Part shown: positions 6,964 to 15,104 of the stretch, piece after piece | How the letters are laid out: every line of letters starts with the position of its first letter | How positions within the stretch are numbered: position 1 is the first letter of the stretch | Origin: an uncultured Bacilli bacterium | GTDB lineage: Bacteria; Bacillota_I; Bacilli_A; RF39; UBA660 | Assembly (NCBI GenBank): GCA_947631135.1 | Contig: CANRKE010000010.1 | Span: 1 to 22,296, forward strand | DNA: 22,296 nt | Reading direction: 5' to 3' | Notes under the pieces: model-generated | The model's database searches: none | What the model was told of the DNA's origin: nothing | What the model saw: only the letters and a program-made list of their open reading frames with translations | Made by a program: the position numbers and the translations under genes

Positions 6964-8001
6964 ATGAAGACAGCAGATTTTGATTATTATTTACCTGAAG
7001 AATTAATCGCTCAAACTCCCCTTAAGAATAGAGATGAATCAAAATTATTAATTATGGATCGTACAACTGGAGAAATTACACATGATATTTTTTCAAATAT
7101 AATTAATTATATAGATGAGAATGATGTATTAGTATTTAATGATACTAAAGTTATACCAGCACGTTTAATTGGTGTTAAAAGTGATACAAAAGCTGTTATA
7201 GAAGTATTATTACTAAAAGATTTAGGTAATAATATTTGGGAGTGTTTAACTAAACCAGCAAAGAGAGTACATATTGGATCTTTAATTAGTTTTGGTGATG
7301 GAAAATTAACTATGGAATGTATTGAGAAATTAGATGAAGGGATAACTAGATTTAAATTAATATATAATGGTATATTAATGGAAATATTAGATGAATTAGG
7401 TACGATGCCTCTTCCTCCATATATACATGAAAAATTAAAAGATAAAGATAGATACCAAACTGTATATGCTAAAAATGTTGGTAGTGCAGCTGCACCTACA
7501 GCAGGATTACATTTTACTAAAGAGTTAATTGAAAAGATAAAAGAAAAAAATATTGAGTGTTACTTTGTTACACTTCATGTTGGACTTGGAACGTTTAGAC
7601 CAGTTAATGTAGAAGATGTAGATAAACATGTTATGCACTCTGAAGAGTATTATATGTCAGATAGTGTTGCTAAAAAATTAAATGATGCTAAAAAGATGGG
7701 TAAAAATATCATAAGTGTTGGTACTACAACAACAAGAGTATTAGAATCAATATATACTAAGTATAACAAATTTGTAGAATGCCATGAAGAAACTAATATA
7801 TTTATATATCCAGGATATAAGTTTAAGGCAGTAGATAGTTTAATAACTAATTTTCATTTACCTAAGTCAACTTTAATAATGTTAGTATCAGCTTTCTCAA
7901 CTAAAGAAAATGTAATGAATGCATATAAAATTGCAGTAGAAAATAAATATAGGTTTTTCTCATTTGGTGATAGTATGTTTATAAAAAAATCTAGAAAATA
8001 A
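6964..8001 (+). CDS. queA: S-adenosylmethionine:tRNA ribosyltransferase-isomerase
   Basis: 345 aa, the usual QueA length, preceded by AGAAGTGAG. QueA transfers and isomerises the ribosyl moiety of SAM onto preQ1 at tRNA position 34, forming epoxyqueuosine. Family segments are all present: FNDTKVIPARLIGVKS near the N-terminus, PPYIHEKL then RYQTVYAKNVGSAAAPTAGLHFT in the middle, TLHVGLGTFRPV, the SVGTTTTRVLES stretch, and TNFHLPKSTLIMLVSAF near the C-terminus. The common partner tgt is not in this window. The gene sits 16 bp after a histidine kinase gene with no intervening terminator, an unusual neighbour. Its last codons are part of the terminator shared with rpmB. Confidence 0.97.
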   Translation: MKTADFDYYLPEELIAQTPLKNRDESKLLIMDRTTGEITHDIFSNIINYIDENDVLVFNDTKVIPARLIGVKSDTKAVIEVLLLKDLGNNIWECLTKPAKRVHIGSLISFGDGKLTMECIEKLDEGITRFKLIYNGILMEILDELGTMPLPPYIHEKLKDKDRYQTVYAKNVGSAAAPTAGLHFTKELIEKIKEKNIECYFVTLHVGLGTFRPVNVEDVDKHVMHSEEYYMSDSVAKKLNDAKKMGKNIISVGTTTTRVLESIYTKYNKFVECHEETNIFIYPGYKFKAVDSLITNFHLPKSTLIMLVSAFSTKENVMNAYKIAVENKYRFFSFGDSMFIKKSRK

Positions 8002-8013
8002 TTCTAGGTTTTT
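7985..8013. terminator. Bidirectional terminator shared by queA and rpmB
   Basis: Stem CTAGAA (7991-7996) with TTCTAG (8002-8007), extended by one G-T pair and A-T pairs on both sides, with a 5-nt loop. A T run follows on both strands. The loop contains the queA stop codon, so the hairpin lies partly in coding sequence. It serves the convergent queA (+) and rpmB (-). Confidence 0.75.
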
Positions 8014-8040
8014 AGTTTTAAAAAAGACAACATAAATTAA

Positions 8041-8214
8041 TTATGCAGTCTCACTATTTTTATATTTTTTTGCTTCCCTTACAGACATTTTTACTTTTTT
8101 TCCATTAACAGTAACTGTTTGCATATTTACATTTTGTATTTTTCTACTAGCTTTTAATGAAAATGGACGATTATTTCCAAACATTGGCTTTTTATTAGTA
8201 CATTTTTTTGCCAT
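8041..8214 (-). CDS. rpmB: Large ribosomal subunit protein bL28
   Basis: 57 aa, slightly shorter than the usual 61-64. ATG at 8214 is preferred to an upstream in-frame GTG that falls inside the GAGGTG ribosome site. The family pattern is clear: the N-terminal MAKKC, then MFGNNRPFSLKASRK matching the GNNRSHS...KRK core, then NVNMQTVTVNGKKVKMSVREAK matching the NLQ-V-V-G-V-V-S motif. Only one Cys is seen, so the four-Cys zinc form is not expected. It stands alone on the minus strand, convergent with queA and divergent from the prepilin gene. Confidence 0.9.
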   Translation of the reverse strand: MAKKCTNKKPMFGNNRPFSLKASRKIQNVNMQTVTVNGKKVKMSVREAKKYKNSETA

Positions 8215-8250
8215 AATTTTTAACACCTCGCTTTTTCACTTGTCTTAATA

Positions 8251-8279
8251 ACTTTACCATATTTATTGGTAATTGTCAA
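8251..8279 (-). promoter_or_regulatory. Extended -10 promoter of rpmB
   Basis: On the minus strand: TTGACA (8279-8274), 17-bp spacer, TAAAGT (8256-8251), with TGG directly before the -10. It lies about 37 bp before the rpmB start codon. Confidence 0.8.
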
Positions 8280-8317
8280 ACTCCATAAAGAAAAAAAATT
8301 ATTTTTTTTAAAAAGTA

Positions 8318-8346
8318 TTGCATTAATTTAATTGATATGATAATAT
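8318..8346 (+). promoter_or_regulatory. Extended -10 promoter of the prepilin gene
   Basis: TTGCAT (8318-8323), 17-bp spacer, TAATAT (8341-8346), preceded by TGA (8338-8340). It is divergent from the rpmB promoter, with about 40 bp between the two -35 hexamers. Confidence 0.65.
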
Positions 8347-8381
8347 TAGAGTGTAAAAAATAAAGATACGGAGGATAAATT

Positions 8382-8894
8382 ATGAAAAAATTAAATAGAA
8401 AAGGGTTTACGTTGATTGAATTATTAGCAGTTATCGTTGTACTTGCAATAGTTATGGTTATTGCAGCAGCATCAGTACTTAATAGTACAAGAAATGCAGC
8501 AATAAATTCATTTAATAGTAGTGCATTATCAGTTGCTGATTATGTAAAGAGTCAAGAACAATTATATTCATTTAGTAATGCAGAAAAGTGTTATAATACT
8601 TGGAGAAAGAATGCTACAATAGGTGATAATAGTCCTATATTGGGAGCAGATGATTCAAATAAGGATACTATTACTGAATGTTTTGGGTTAAACAATACAG
8701 ATTATGATTTGAAAAATAGTACTATAAATATTCCTGATAGCAATGCAGATTCAAGTGCAGTTACTGTTATACTATGTCCTAAATTAAATGGAAGTTCTAA
8801 ATTTAAAAATATTAATGGTACAGATGATATAACTTTACAAAAAACTGTAGTTACAGGTGGAGATAATGCTAAATGTGTTAAAGTAACTAAATAA
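8382..8894 (+). CDS. Type IV prepilin-like protein
   Basis: 170 aa with a CGGAGGA ribosome site. The N-terminus is a textbook class III (prepilin) signal: MKKLNRKG, then FTLIELLAVIVVLAIVMVIAA. Prepilin peptidase should cut after Gly8, leaving N-methyl-Phe9, with the conserved Glu at mature position 5 (residue 13). The rest is a Ser/Asn/Asp-rich soluble domain with four Cys, which could form disulfides outside the cell. It is probably a pseudopilin of a type IV pilus, competence or type II-like machine, but no assembly ATPase, PilC-like protein or peptidase gene is in the window. It has its own promoter and terminator and so is a single-gene transcript. Confidence 0.88.
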   Translation: MKKLNRKGFTLIELLAVIVVLAIVMVIAAASVLNSTRNAAINSFNSSALSVADYVKSQEQLYSFSNAEKCYNTWRKNATIGDNSPILGADDSNKDTITECFGLNNTDYDLKNSTINIPDSNADSSAVTVILCPKLNGSSKFKNINGTDDITLQKTVVTGGDNAKCVKVTK

Positions 8895-8913
8895 TATAAT
8901 CAATTATAACTAT

Positions 8914-8940
8914 AAAGCTCATTGCTTGAGCTTTTTCTTT
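8914..8940 (+). terminator. Intrinsic terminator after the prepilin gene
   Basis: An 8-bp stem, AAAGCTCA (8914-8921) with TTGAGCTTT (to 8934), encloses a 5-nt loop and is followed by a T-rich tract. It is a strong terminator by eye, ending only 16 bp before the next start codon. Confidence 0.85.
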
Positions 8941-8956
8941 TACTAGGAGGGTTTAT

Positions 8957-10750
8957 ATGCAGTATTTATATTTATTATCTTTGATAATTTTATTTATATC
9001 ATTATTATTAATTAAGAAATCAAGTGAAAAACAAAATATATTAGTTGGTTTATTATTATCAACTGTTATATTGATGTCATATACATCACTTATATGTTTT
9101 ATATTATCTATGATTAGAATACCAATAAATATATTAACTATGTTAATATTTAATCTAATAGCTATTTTAATAATATTTATTAATATTAAAAATGAAAATA
9201 AAAGACAAAAATATTATTTTAATAAATTTGATATAATTACTATTCTTACTATTGTCATTTTATGTTCTATAGTATTTATGTTTATGTTTTCAAGTAGCTA
9301 TATTAAAGCTGAATCACCTGATGGTGCTGCACACTTTTTAAGTGCTAGAACTTTTGCACTAAATACATCACTTAAAATGAAGTCGATAGCTCATGGACAA
9401 AATACGTTTGATAAATTCCAATTTTTTGGTATGGTAAATTTGGGTATGATTTATAAAATATTACCAAACTTAAATACATTTGATCAATATAAAATATATT
9501 CAATATTTAATATATTTATGATGTTTTTATCATCAATATCATTTTATATACTTCTAAAAGATAGATATAAAAGTAAAAAAAGATATGCATTATCATTATT
9601 TATTACAATACTTTATACACTAGGATATCCACTAGTTACAATAAATTATGGGTTTTTATATTGGGGTATTTCAAGTATAATAATTTGTTCGATAATAACA
9701 TGTTGTGATATGTATACTAGTAAATATAGTAATAAATATTTAGTTATGATATTATTATCATTATTAACTTTTGGATTATTTTGTTGTTATTATTTATTAG
9801 TACCTATAGTTTATTTAGCTATGTTTATATTTATAATAAATTATTATATTAAGACTAAAGAGATAAGTAAATTAGATGTATTTAATTTTGTAGTAATTAC
9901 ATTATTAATACCATTTGCATTTGGAATGATATATTTTCTAATGGATAGTATATTTAGTGTTTCAAAAATAGTTAAAACAACAACACAACAGGGAACTAAT
10001 TATAAAAATTTAATAAATAATTTTATTTTAATATTGCCATTTGCTATGCATGGATATACAATATCAAGAAAAAATAAAAATAATTTTATACATTTATTAT
10101 CTATTATTTGTATAATATTTATATTTAATTGTTTTGCATTTATGTATTTTAATGTTATGAGTTCATATTATTTCTATAAATTATATTCTATACTTTGGAT
10201 AGTATTATGGTATTTTACTTTTATATCATTAGAAAACTTATTAAAAAATTATAAAGTAATTACTTATGGTTTCTGTGGTATATACATATTTTTGTTATTG
10301 CTTATAACAATTGATTTTGATAGTAAAGTAGATGATAAAGCTTATGATTCAGGTTTTAGTTTAGAAAATAGTTGTGTTGATATATATAATAGAAATATAA
10401 CTTCATTTAGAGATAAAGAGAATATAATACTTAATAATAATGAATTAGAGGGTATTAAATATGTAATTGAACATAAAGATAAGTTGGTTGGTAAAAATAA
10501 TGAAATGGCTGTAATGGGTGCGTATATGCAAAGAAGATGGTTTGATACATTAACAGATATAATACCAAAAATCGACTATACTGGAAATTTAATTGAATAT
10601 TATGAGGGATTTACTTTAGAAGAATGGGAAAATATGGATTATGATTATTTAGTAATATTTGATTATGATGAAATTAATTCTAATAAAAATAAGTACGAAA
10701 AATATGAAGTTGAATTTGAAAATAAAGATATGATAATAATAAGAAAATAA
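8957..10750 (+). CDS. Polytopic membrane protein, probable GT-C glycosyltransferase
   Basis: 597 aa with an AGGAGGG ribosome site. About ten to twelve hydrophobic segments span residues 1-450, followed by a soluble C-terminal domain of about 145 residues. After the first few TMs, an outward-facing loop carries SSYIKAESPDGAAHFLSART (Glu119, Asp122, His126). This position and acidic motif resemble the catalytic first loop of GT-C enzymes that use lipid-linked sugars. The remaining layout (YLLVPIVYLAMFIF, then many aromatic TMs, then a C-terminal domain ending DYDYLVIFDYDEI) also fits a large membrane transferase of surface polysaccharide or glycoprotein synthesis. The exact reaction cannot be told. 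There is no room for a full promoter after the preceding terminator, so expression may come from readthrough of the prepilin transcript or from a promoter inside that gene. Confidence 0.75.
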   Translation: MQYLYLLSLIILFISLLLIKKSSEKQNILVGLLLSTVILMSYTSLICFILSMIRIPINILTMLIFNLIAILIIFINIKNENKRQKYYFNKFDIITILTIVILCSIVFMFMFSSSYIKAESPDGAAHFLSARTFALNTSLKMKSIAHGQNTFDKFQFFGMVNLGMIYKILPNLNTFDQYKIYSIFNIFMMFLSSISFYILLKDRYKSKKRYALSLFITILYTLGYPLVTINYGFLYWGISSIIICSIITCCDMYTSKYSNKYLVMILLSLLTFGLFCCYYLLVPIVYLAMFIFIINYYIKTKEISKLDVFNFVVITLLIPFAFGMIYFLMDSIFSVSKIVKTTTQQGTNYKNLINNFILILPFAMHGYTISRKNKNNFIHLLSIICIIFIFNCFAFMYFNVMSSYYFYKLYSILWIVLWYFTFISLENLLKNYKVITYGFCGIYIFLLLLITIDFDSKVDDKAYDSGFSLENSCVDIYNRNITSFRDKENIILNNNELEGIKYVIEHKDKLVGKNNEMAVMGAYMQRRWFDTLTDIIPKIDYTGNLIEYYEGFTLEEWENMDYDYLVIFDYDEINSNKNKYEKYEVEFENKDMIIIRK

Positions 10751-10759
10751 TAATATAAT

Positions 10760-10798
10760 AAAACAATGTACTGTAATAGTTGATATACATTGTTTTTT
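10760..10798 (+). terminator. Intrinsic terminator after the GT-C gene
   Basis: An 11-bp stem, AAAACAATGTA (10760-10770) with TACATTGTTTT (10786-10796), has a 15-nt loop; the right arm runs into TTTTTT. Confidence 0.8.
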
Positions 10799-10931
10799 AA
10801 ATTGCGATATAAAGATAGTATATATACTTTAAAAAAATTTAAACAATAAATATTAAAATAGAGCAATGATTATAGAGTTTTTTAAAATTTTAAGTTATAA
10901 TATAGATATATTTTAGAAAGAAGTTGATTAT

Positions 10932-11843
10932 ATGGATTTAATAATTGGTTCACATGTATCATTTAGTAAAAATGAACAATTACTAGGTAGTGTAAAAGAA
11001 ACTATAAGTTATGGTGCGAATACATTTATGTTTTATACAGGAGCACCTCAAAATACAAATAGACTACCAATCGATGATAATCTTACCAATCAAGGATTAG
11101 AGCTTGCAAGTGAAAACAATATTGATTATAGTAAAGTAATAGTACATGCACCATATATTATAAATTTAGCTAGTGATGATAGTGAAAAGCATAATTTTGC
11201 TATTAAATTTTTAAAAGAAGAAATAAAAAGATGTGAAAAATTAAAAATTAAAAATCTAGTATTACATCCAGGTTCACATGTTAAAGCTGGAGTAGATATA
11301 GGAATTGAAAATATAATAAATGGATTAAATGAAGTATTTGAATATGATAGTGATGTAGTAGTATTAATTGAAACTATGGCTGGTAAAGGTAGTGAATGTG
11401 GTAAGAATATTGATGAGGTAAAAAGAATTATAGATGGAGTTAATAATAAAAATAGAATAGGTATTTGTCTTGATACTTGTCATTTAAATGATGCTGGATA
11501 TGATGTAAGTAATTTTGATGATATATTAGATGAATTTGATAGAAAGATTGGAATAGAAAAGATAAAATGCATACATATTAATGATAGTAAAAATATAATT
11601 GGTTCACATAAAGATAGACACGAAAATATTGGATTAGGTACAATAGGATTTGATACATTAATAAACATCATATATAATAAAAGACTTGAAGATATACCAA
11701 AAATATTAGAAACACCATATGTAACAAGAAATGATGATGAAAAAGAAAGAGCATATCCACCATATAAATTTGAAATAGATATGATAAAAAATAAAAAAAT
11801 TAATAATAATTTAATAGAAGATATTAGAAACTATTATAAATAA
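10932..11843 (+). CDS. nfo: Endonuclease IV (AP endonuclease)
   Basis: 303 aa with an AGAAAGAAG ribosome site. A TIM-barrel, zinc-dependent enzyme that cuts 5' of abasic sites in base-excision repair. All nine metal ligands known from E. coli Nfo have counterparts here: His72, His112 (VLHPGSH), Glu147 (IETMAGKG), Asp181 and His184 (CLDTCHLNDAGYD), His215 (HINDSK), Asp228 and His230 (HKDRHENIG) and Glu260 (ILETPY). The N-terminal GSHVS is also typical. It appears monocistronic: terminators lie on both sides. A TATAAT at 10896-10901 is the likely -10, with no good -35. Confidence 0.96.
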   Translation: MDLIIGSHVSFSKNEQLLGSVKETISYGANTFMFYTGAPQNTNRLPIDDNLTNQGLELASENNIDYSKVIVHAPYIINLASDDSEKHNFAIKFLKEEIKRCEKLKIKNLVLHPGSHVKAGVDIGIENIINGLNEVFEYDSDVVVLIETMAGKGSECGKNIDEVKRIIDGVNNKNRIGICLDTCHLNDAGYDVSNFDDILDEFDRKIGIEKIKCIHINDSKNIIGSHKDRHENIGLGTIGFDTLINIIYNKRLEDIPKILETPYVTRNDDEKERAYPPYKFEIDMIKNKKINNNLIEDIRNYYK

Positions 11844-11873
11844 GTAATATAATATATACTACAAAATATAATT

Positions 11874-11902
11874 AATTATAAGGAAAAAATTTATAATTTT
11901 TT
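11874..11902 (+). terminator. Possible AT-only terminator after nfo
   Basis: Stem AATTATAA (11874-11881) with TTATAATT (11891-11898), followed by TTTT. All pairs are A-T, so it is weak and could be chance in this sequence. Confidence 0.35.
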
Positions 11903-11913
11903 AAAAAATATTA

Positions 11914-11942
11914 TTGCAATATTTCAAATTATATAGTATTAT
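11914..11942 (+). promoter_or_regulatory. Candidate rpsO promoter
   Basis: TTGCAA (11914-11919), 17-bp spacer, TATTAT (11937-11942) would give a leader of about 75 nt. That leader contains an unusually GC-containing stretch, ACTCTCCGGC (11971-11980), and a GGAG complementary to part of it at 11997-12000. A second candidate -10, TATAAT at 12001-12006, would leave a leader of about 15 nt. S15 controls its own synthesis through leader RNA in several bacteria, so the longer transcript would be the interesting one; this is inference. Confidence 0.4.
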
Positions 11943-12026
11943 ATATATGTTTCCACTTCTTTGTTTAAAGACTCTCCGGCTTTTTACACAGAAAATGGAG
12001 TATAATAGTAGGAAAGGAGAATAATT

Positions 12027-12296
12027 ATGGCACTAACAAAAGAACAAAAGGAAAATATCAGAAAAGATTTCGCAAGAAATGAAAAAGATACTGGTTCTGT
12101 TGAAGTTCAAGTAGCACTTTTAACATCAGAAATTAATGAATTAACAGAACACCTAAAAGTTCATACTCATGATTATCATTCTAAAAGAGGTTTACTTATG
12201 AAAGTAGGTAGAAGAAGAAGTTTACTTAACTATCTTAAGAAAACTGACATTGTTAGATATCGTGAATTAATTGAAAAATTAGGATTAAGAAAATAA
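12027..12296 (+). CDS. rpsO: Small ribosomal subunit protein uS15
   Basis: 89 aa, the standard length. A strong AAAGGAGA ribosome site precedes ATG 12027. Family segments: the N-terminal helix LTKEQKENIRKDFARNEKDTGS, the VEVQVALLT core, the loop HLKVHTHDYHSKRGLL, and the C-terminal GRRRSLLNYLKKTDIVRYRELIEKLGLRK. It binds 16S rRNA helices H20-H22 early in 30S assembly. The next gene is pnp, the classical rpsO-pnp pair, separated by a small hairpin that could tune readthrough. Confidence 0.97.
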   Translation: MALTKEQKENIRKDFARNEKDTGSVEVQVALLTSEINELTEHLKVHTHDYHSKRGLLMKVGRRRSLLNYLKKTDIVRYRELIEKLGLRK

Positions 12297-12305
12297 TAAT
12301 AAAGT

Positions 12306-12329
12306 AGACACTTTTTTTAAGTGTCTTTT
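12306..12329 (+). terminator. Intercistronic terminator or attenuator, rpsO-pnp
   Basis: Stem AGACACTT (12306-12313) with AAGTGTCT (12319-12326), a 5-nt T loop and a short TTTT tail. No promoter is evident between it and pnp, so it is probably a partial terminator setting the rpsO:pnp ratio, or a processing or stability hairpin. Confidence 0.65.
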
Positions 12330-12367
12330 AAATACAAAAATATAAGTAATATTTGGAGGTTAGTAAA

Positions 12368-14521
12368 ATGAAAAAAGTATATGAATTTGATTTTAGGGGA
12401 AGAAAAATAATAGTAGAAAATGGTGAAGTTGCTAAACAAGCAAATGGAGCAGTATTAGTAAGATATGGAGATACAGTTGTTTTATCTACAGCTGTTGTAA
12501 GTAAAAATGCGAACTTACTTTCAGATTTCTTTCCATTAATGGTACTTTACAATGAAAAATTATATTCAGTTGGAAAAATACCTGGAGGATTTATAAAAAG
12601 AGAAGGTAGACCAACAGAAAATGCAACACTTGCAGCACGTATGATAGATAGACCATTAAGACCATTATTTCCATCAGATTTTAAAAATGAAGTTCAAATT
12701 GTTAATACAGTATTATCAGTTGATCAAGACAATTCACCAGAAATGACTGCACTATTTGCATCATCACTTGCAACATGTATAAGTGAAATACCATTTGATG
12801 GACCAGTCGCAGCAGTAAAAGTAGGTAGAGTAAATGGTGAATTTATAATAAATCCAACAGTAGAACAAGCAGAAAATTCAGATATTGATTTAACAGTTGC
12901 TGGTACATATGACGCTATTAATATGGTTGAAAGTAGTGCGAAAGAAGCAAGTGAAGAAGATATGTTAGAAGCATTAATGTTCGGACATAATGCAGTAAAA
13001 GAATTAATAGAATTCCAACAAAAGATAATCGATGAAATAGGAAAATCTAAGATGGAATATGAAAAATTAGAAATAGATGATAAATTAAGAAGTGATGTTG
13101 AAGATTTATGTAAAGAAAAATTAGATGCAGCACTTAGAATAAAAGATAAATTAGAAAAATATGAAGCAATAGACAATGTTAAAAATTCAGTAGTAGATAA
13201 ATATACACAAGAATATAAAAACGAATTAGATACTGATGAGTTTAATCAATTAATTACAAAAGTAAAATTAGTATTAGAAGATATTGAATATGAATTATTT
13301 AGAAATATTGTTGTACTAGAACATACAAGAGCAGATGGACGTGAAATGGATGAAATAAGACCATTATCAGCATCTATAGATATATTACCACGTACACATG
13401 GTTCTGCACTATTTACTCGTGGACAAACTCAAAGTTTAAGTATTACAACTCTTGGTGCACTAGGAGAACATCAAATATTAGATGGATTATCAATTGAAGA
13501 TGAAAAAAGATTTATGTTACATTATAATTTCCCAGCATTTTCAGTTGGTGAAACAGGTAGATATGGAGCTCCTGGTAGACGTGAAATAGGACATGGAGCA
13601 CTTGGTGAAAAAGCATTAGCTCAAGTAATACCTAGTGAAGATGAATTCCCATATACAATTAGGGTCGTTTCAGAAATATTAGAAAGTAATGGCTCATCAT
13701 CACAAGCAAGTATTTGTGCAGGATGTATGAGTCTTATGGCTGCTGGTGTACCTATTAAAGCACCTGTTGCTGGTATTGCAATGGGACTTATAACTAGTGG
13801 TGATAGTTATCAAATATTAACAGATATACAAGGTATGGAAGATCATTTAGGTGATATGGATTTTAAAGTTGCTGGTACAAGAAATGGTATATGTGCACTA
13901 CAAATGGATATAAAGATTAAAGGTATAACAAAACAAATACTTTCTGAAGCATTAGTACAAGCTAAAAAAGCAAGAATGCAAATACTTGATTTAATTGAAG
14001 ATACAATCAAAGAACCTAGAAAAGAAGTATCAAAATATGCACCTAAAACAGTAACATTCATGATTAACCCAGATAAGATTAAAGATGTTATTGGTCGTGG
14101 TGGAGATATGATTACAAAGATAATATTAGAAAGTAGTAATGTAAAAAGTGTTAATGATGTAAATGCTGTTAAAGTTGATTTAGAAGATGATGGTAGAGTA
14201 GTAATTTATCATAGTGATATGGATGTAATAAATAGAACTATGGAAGCTATTAACGAAGTAGTACGTGAACCTGTTATAGGGGAAATTTATACAGTAAAAG
14301 TAGTAAATGTTGAATCATTTGGAGTGTTTGTTGAATTATGGCCTGGTTGTGAAGGATTTATCCATGTTTCTAAATTAGATAAAAAACGTGTAAATCATCC
14401 AAGAGATATAGTCAAAGTTGGTGATATTGTTAGAGCCAAAGCTATTGAATGGGATAAAAAAGGTAAAATTAATTTAACATTAGTATTTGATGATACAGAA
14501 AAAAAGGATACTGATAAATAA
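12368..14521 (+). CDS. pnp: Polyribonucleotide nucleotidyltransferase (PNPase)
   Basis: 717 aa, close to the family's usual 700-720. ATG 12368 is preferred to an in-frame TTG at 12353 because GGAGGT (12355-12360) is correctly spaced for the ATG. Domains in order: a first RNase PH domain (about 5-145), a helical linker, and a second RNase PH domain (about 320-540) with SALFTRGQTQSL and GRYGAPGRREIGHGALGEKAL. A KH domain follows with GxxG as IGRGGDMI (about 575), then an S1 domain from about 638 (GEIYTVKVVNVESFGVFVE...GCEGFIHVSKL). It degrades RNA 3' to 5' by phosphorolysis and can add tails, as a trimer, often with an RNA degradosome. It is read from the rpsO transcript. Confidence 0.97.
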   Translation: MKKVYEFDFRGRKIIVENGEVAKQANGAVLVRYGDTVVLSTAVVSKNANLLSDFFPLMVLYNEKLYSVGKIPGGFIKREGRPTENATLAARMIDRPLRPLFPSDFKNEVQIVNTVLSVDQDNSPEMTALFASSLATCISEIPFDGPVAAVKVGRVNGEFIINPTVEQAENSDIDLTVAGTYDAINMVESSAKEASEEDMLEALMFGHNAVKELIEFQQKIIDEIGKSKMEYEKLEIDDKLRSDVEDLCKEKLDAALRIKDKLEKYEAIDNVKNSVVDKYTQEYKNELDTDEFNQLITKVKLVLEDIEYELFRNIVVLEHTRADGREMDEIRPLSASIDILPRTHGSALFTRGQTQSLSITTLGALGEHQILDGLSIEDEKRFMLHYNFPAFSVGETGRYGAPGRREIGHGALGEKALAQVIPSEDEFPYTIRVVSEILESNGSSSQASICAGCMSLMAAGVPIKAPVAGIAMGLITSGDSYQILTDIQGMEDHLGDMDFKVAGTRNGICALQMDIKIKGITKQILSEALVQAKKARMQILDLIEDTIKEPRKEVSKYAPKTVTFMINPDKIKDVIGRGGDMITKIILESSNVKSVNDVNAVKVDLEDDGRVVIYHSDMDVINRTMEAINEVVREPVIGEIYTVKVVNVESFGVFVELWPGCEGFIHVSKLDKKRVNHPRDIVKVGDIVRAKAIEWDKKGKINLTLVFDDTEKKDTDK

Positions 14522-14530
14522 TTATATATA

Positions 14531-14576
14531 AGAAAATAATTAGTAGTATTTAATATTACAAATTATTTTTCTTTTT
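14531..14576 (+). terminator. Intrinsic terminator after pnp
   Basis: Basal stem AGAAAATAATT (14531-14541) with AATTATTTTTCT (14561-14572, one bulged T). The loop contains a second short hairpin, GTAGTAT/ATATTAC, and a TTTTT tail follows. Confidence 0.65.
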
Positions 14577-14623
14577 ATAATATTATACAAATATTTATAA
14601 ATTAATAAGTTTTATAAAATTTA

Positions 14624-14652
14624 TTGAAGTAAATGTTTAGTTATGTTATTAT
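14624..14652 (+). promoter_or_regulatory. Extended -10 promoter of the cdd-era unit
   Basis: TTGAAG (14624-14629), 17-bp spacer, TATTAT (14647-14652), preceded by TGT (14644-14646). Transcription would start near 14659, which lies after an upstream in-frame ATG (14643) and so supports ATG 14676 as the cdd start. Confidence 0.6.
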
Positions 14653-14675
14653 ATTTATGTGAAAGAAGGATAAAA

Positions 14676-15104
14676 ATGGAAAGAAAAAAAATAGATAAAT
14701 ATATATTAGATAGACTTAAAAGATTACTTAAAAATAGTTATTCACCATATTCAAATTTTAAAGTTTCTGCACTAATTAAAACTAAAGATGGAAACATGTT
14801 TGGTGGTGTTAATATTGAAAATGAAAGTTATATGTATGGTTGTTGTGCTGAGGAATGTGCTTTAGCAAAAATGGTATCTAGTGGATATACTAAAAATGAA
14901 ATTGAATCACTTTATATTATGGTAGATAAAATTAAACCAAGTACACCTTGTTTTTTATGTAGACAATGGATTTCTGAATTTATGGATAAAGATGCAGATA
15001 TCTATTGTATAGGAAATACATTCGATTATAATGTATATAAAGTATCTCAATTATGTCCATATACATTTGGAGAGGATGATCTAAATGAAGCAAAAATTGA
15101 TTAA
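14676..15104 (+). CDS. cdd: Cytidine deaminase
   Basis: 142 aa, about the size of the tetrameric bacterial CDAs. ATG 14676 is chosen for its AAGGA site 5 nt upstream and the promoter position. The enzyme deaminates cytidine and deoxycytidine in pyrimidine salvage. Visible motifs: SYSPYSNFKVSA (substrate loop), GVNIENESYMYG, and the zinc site with Cys57-Ala-Glu59, where the family has C/H-A-E, plus Pro91-Cys92-x-x-Cys95-Arg-Gln. The usual Gly of PCGxC is Phe93. cdd next to era is a common Firmicute arrangement. The gene overlaps the following, related but inactive-looking gene by 20 bp. Confidence 0.93.
   Translation: MERKKIDKYILDRLKRLLKNSYSPYSNFKVSALIKTKDGNMFGGVNIENESYMYGCCAEECALAKMVSSGYTKNEIESLYIMVDKIKPSTPCFLCRQWISEFMDKDADIYCIGNTFDYNVYKVSQLCPYTFGEDDLNEAKID

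Noticed and set aside
12724..13176. 150-codon minus-strand open frame inside pnp
   Set aside because: It is the antisense of a strongly conserved gene; its Ser-rich composition reflects the codon bias of pnp read backwards.
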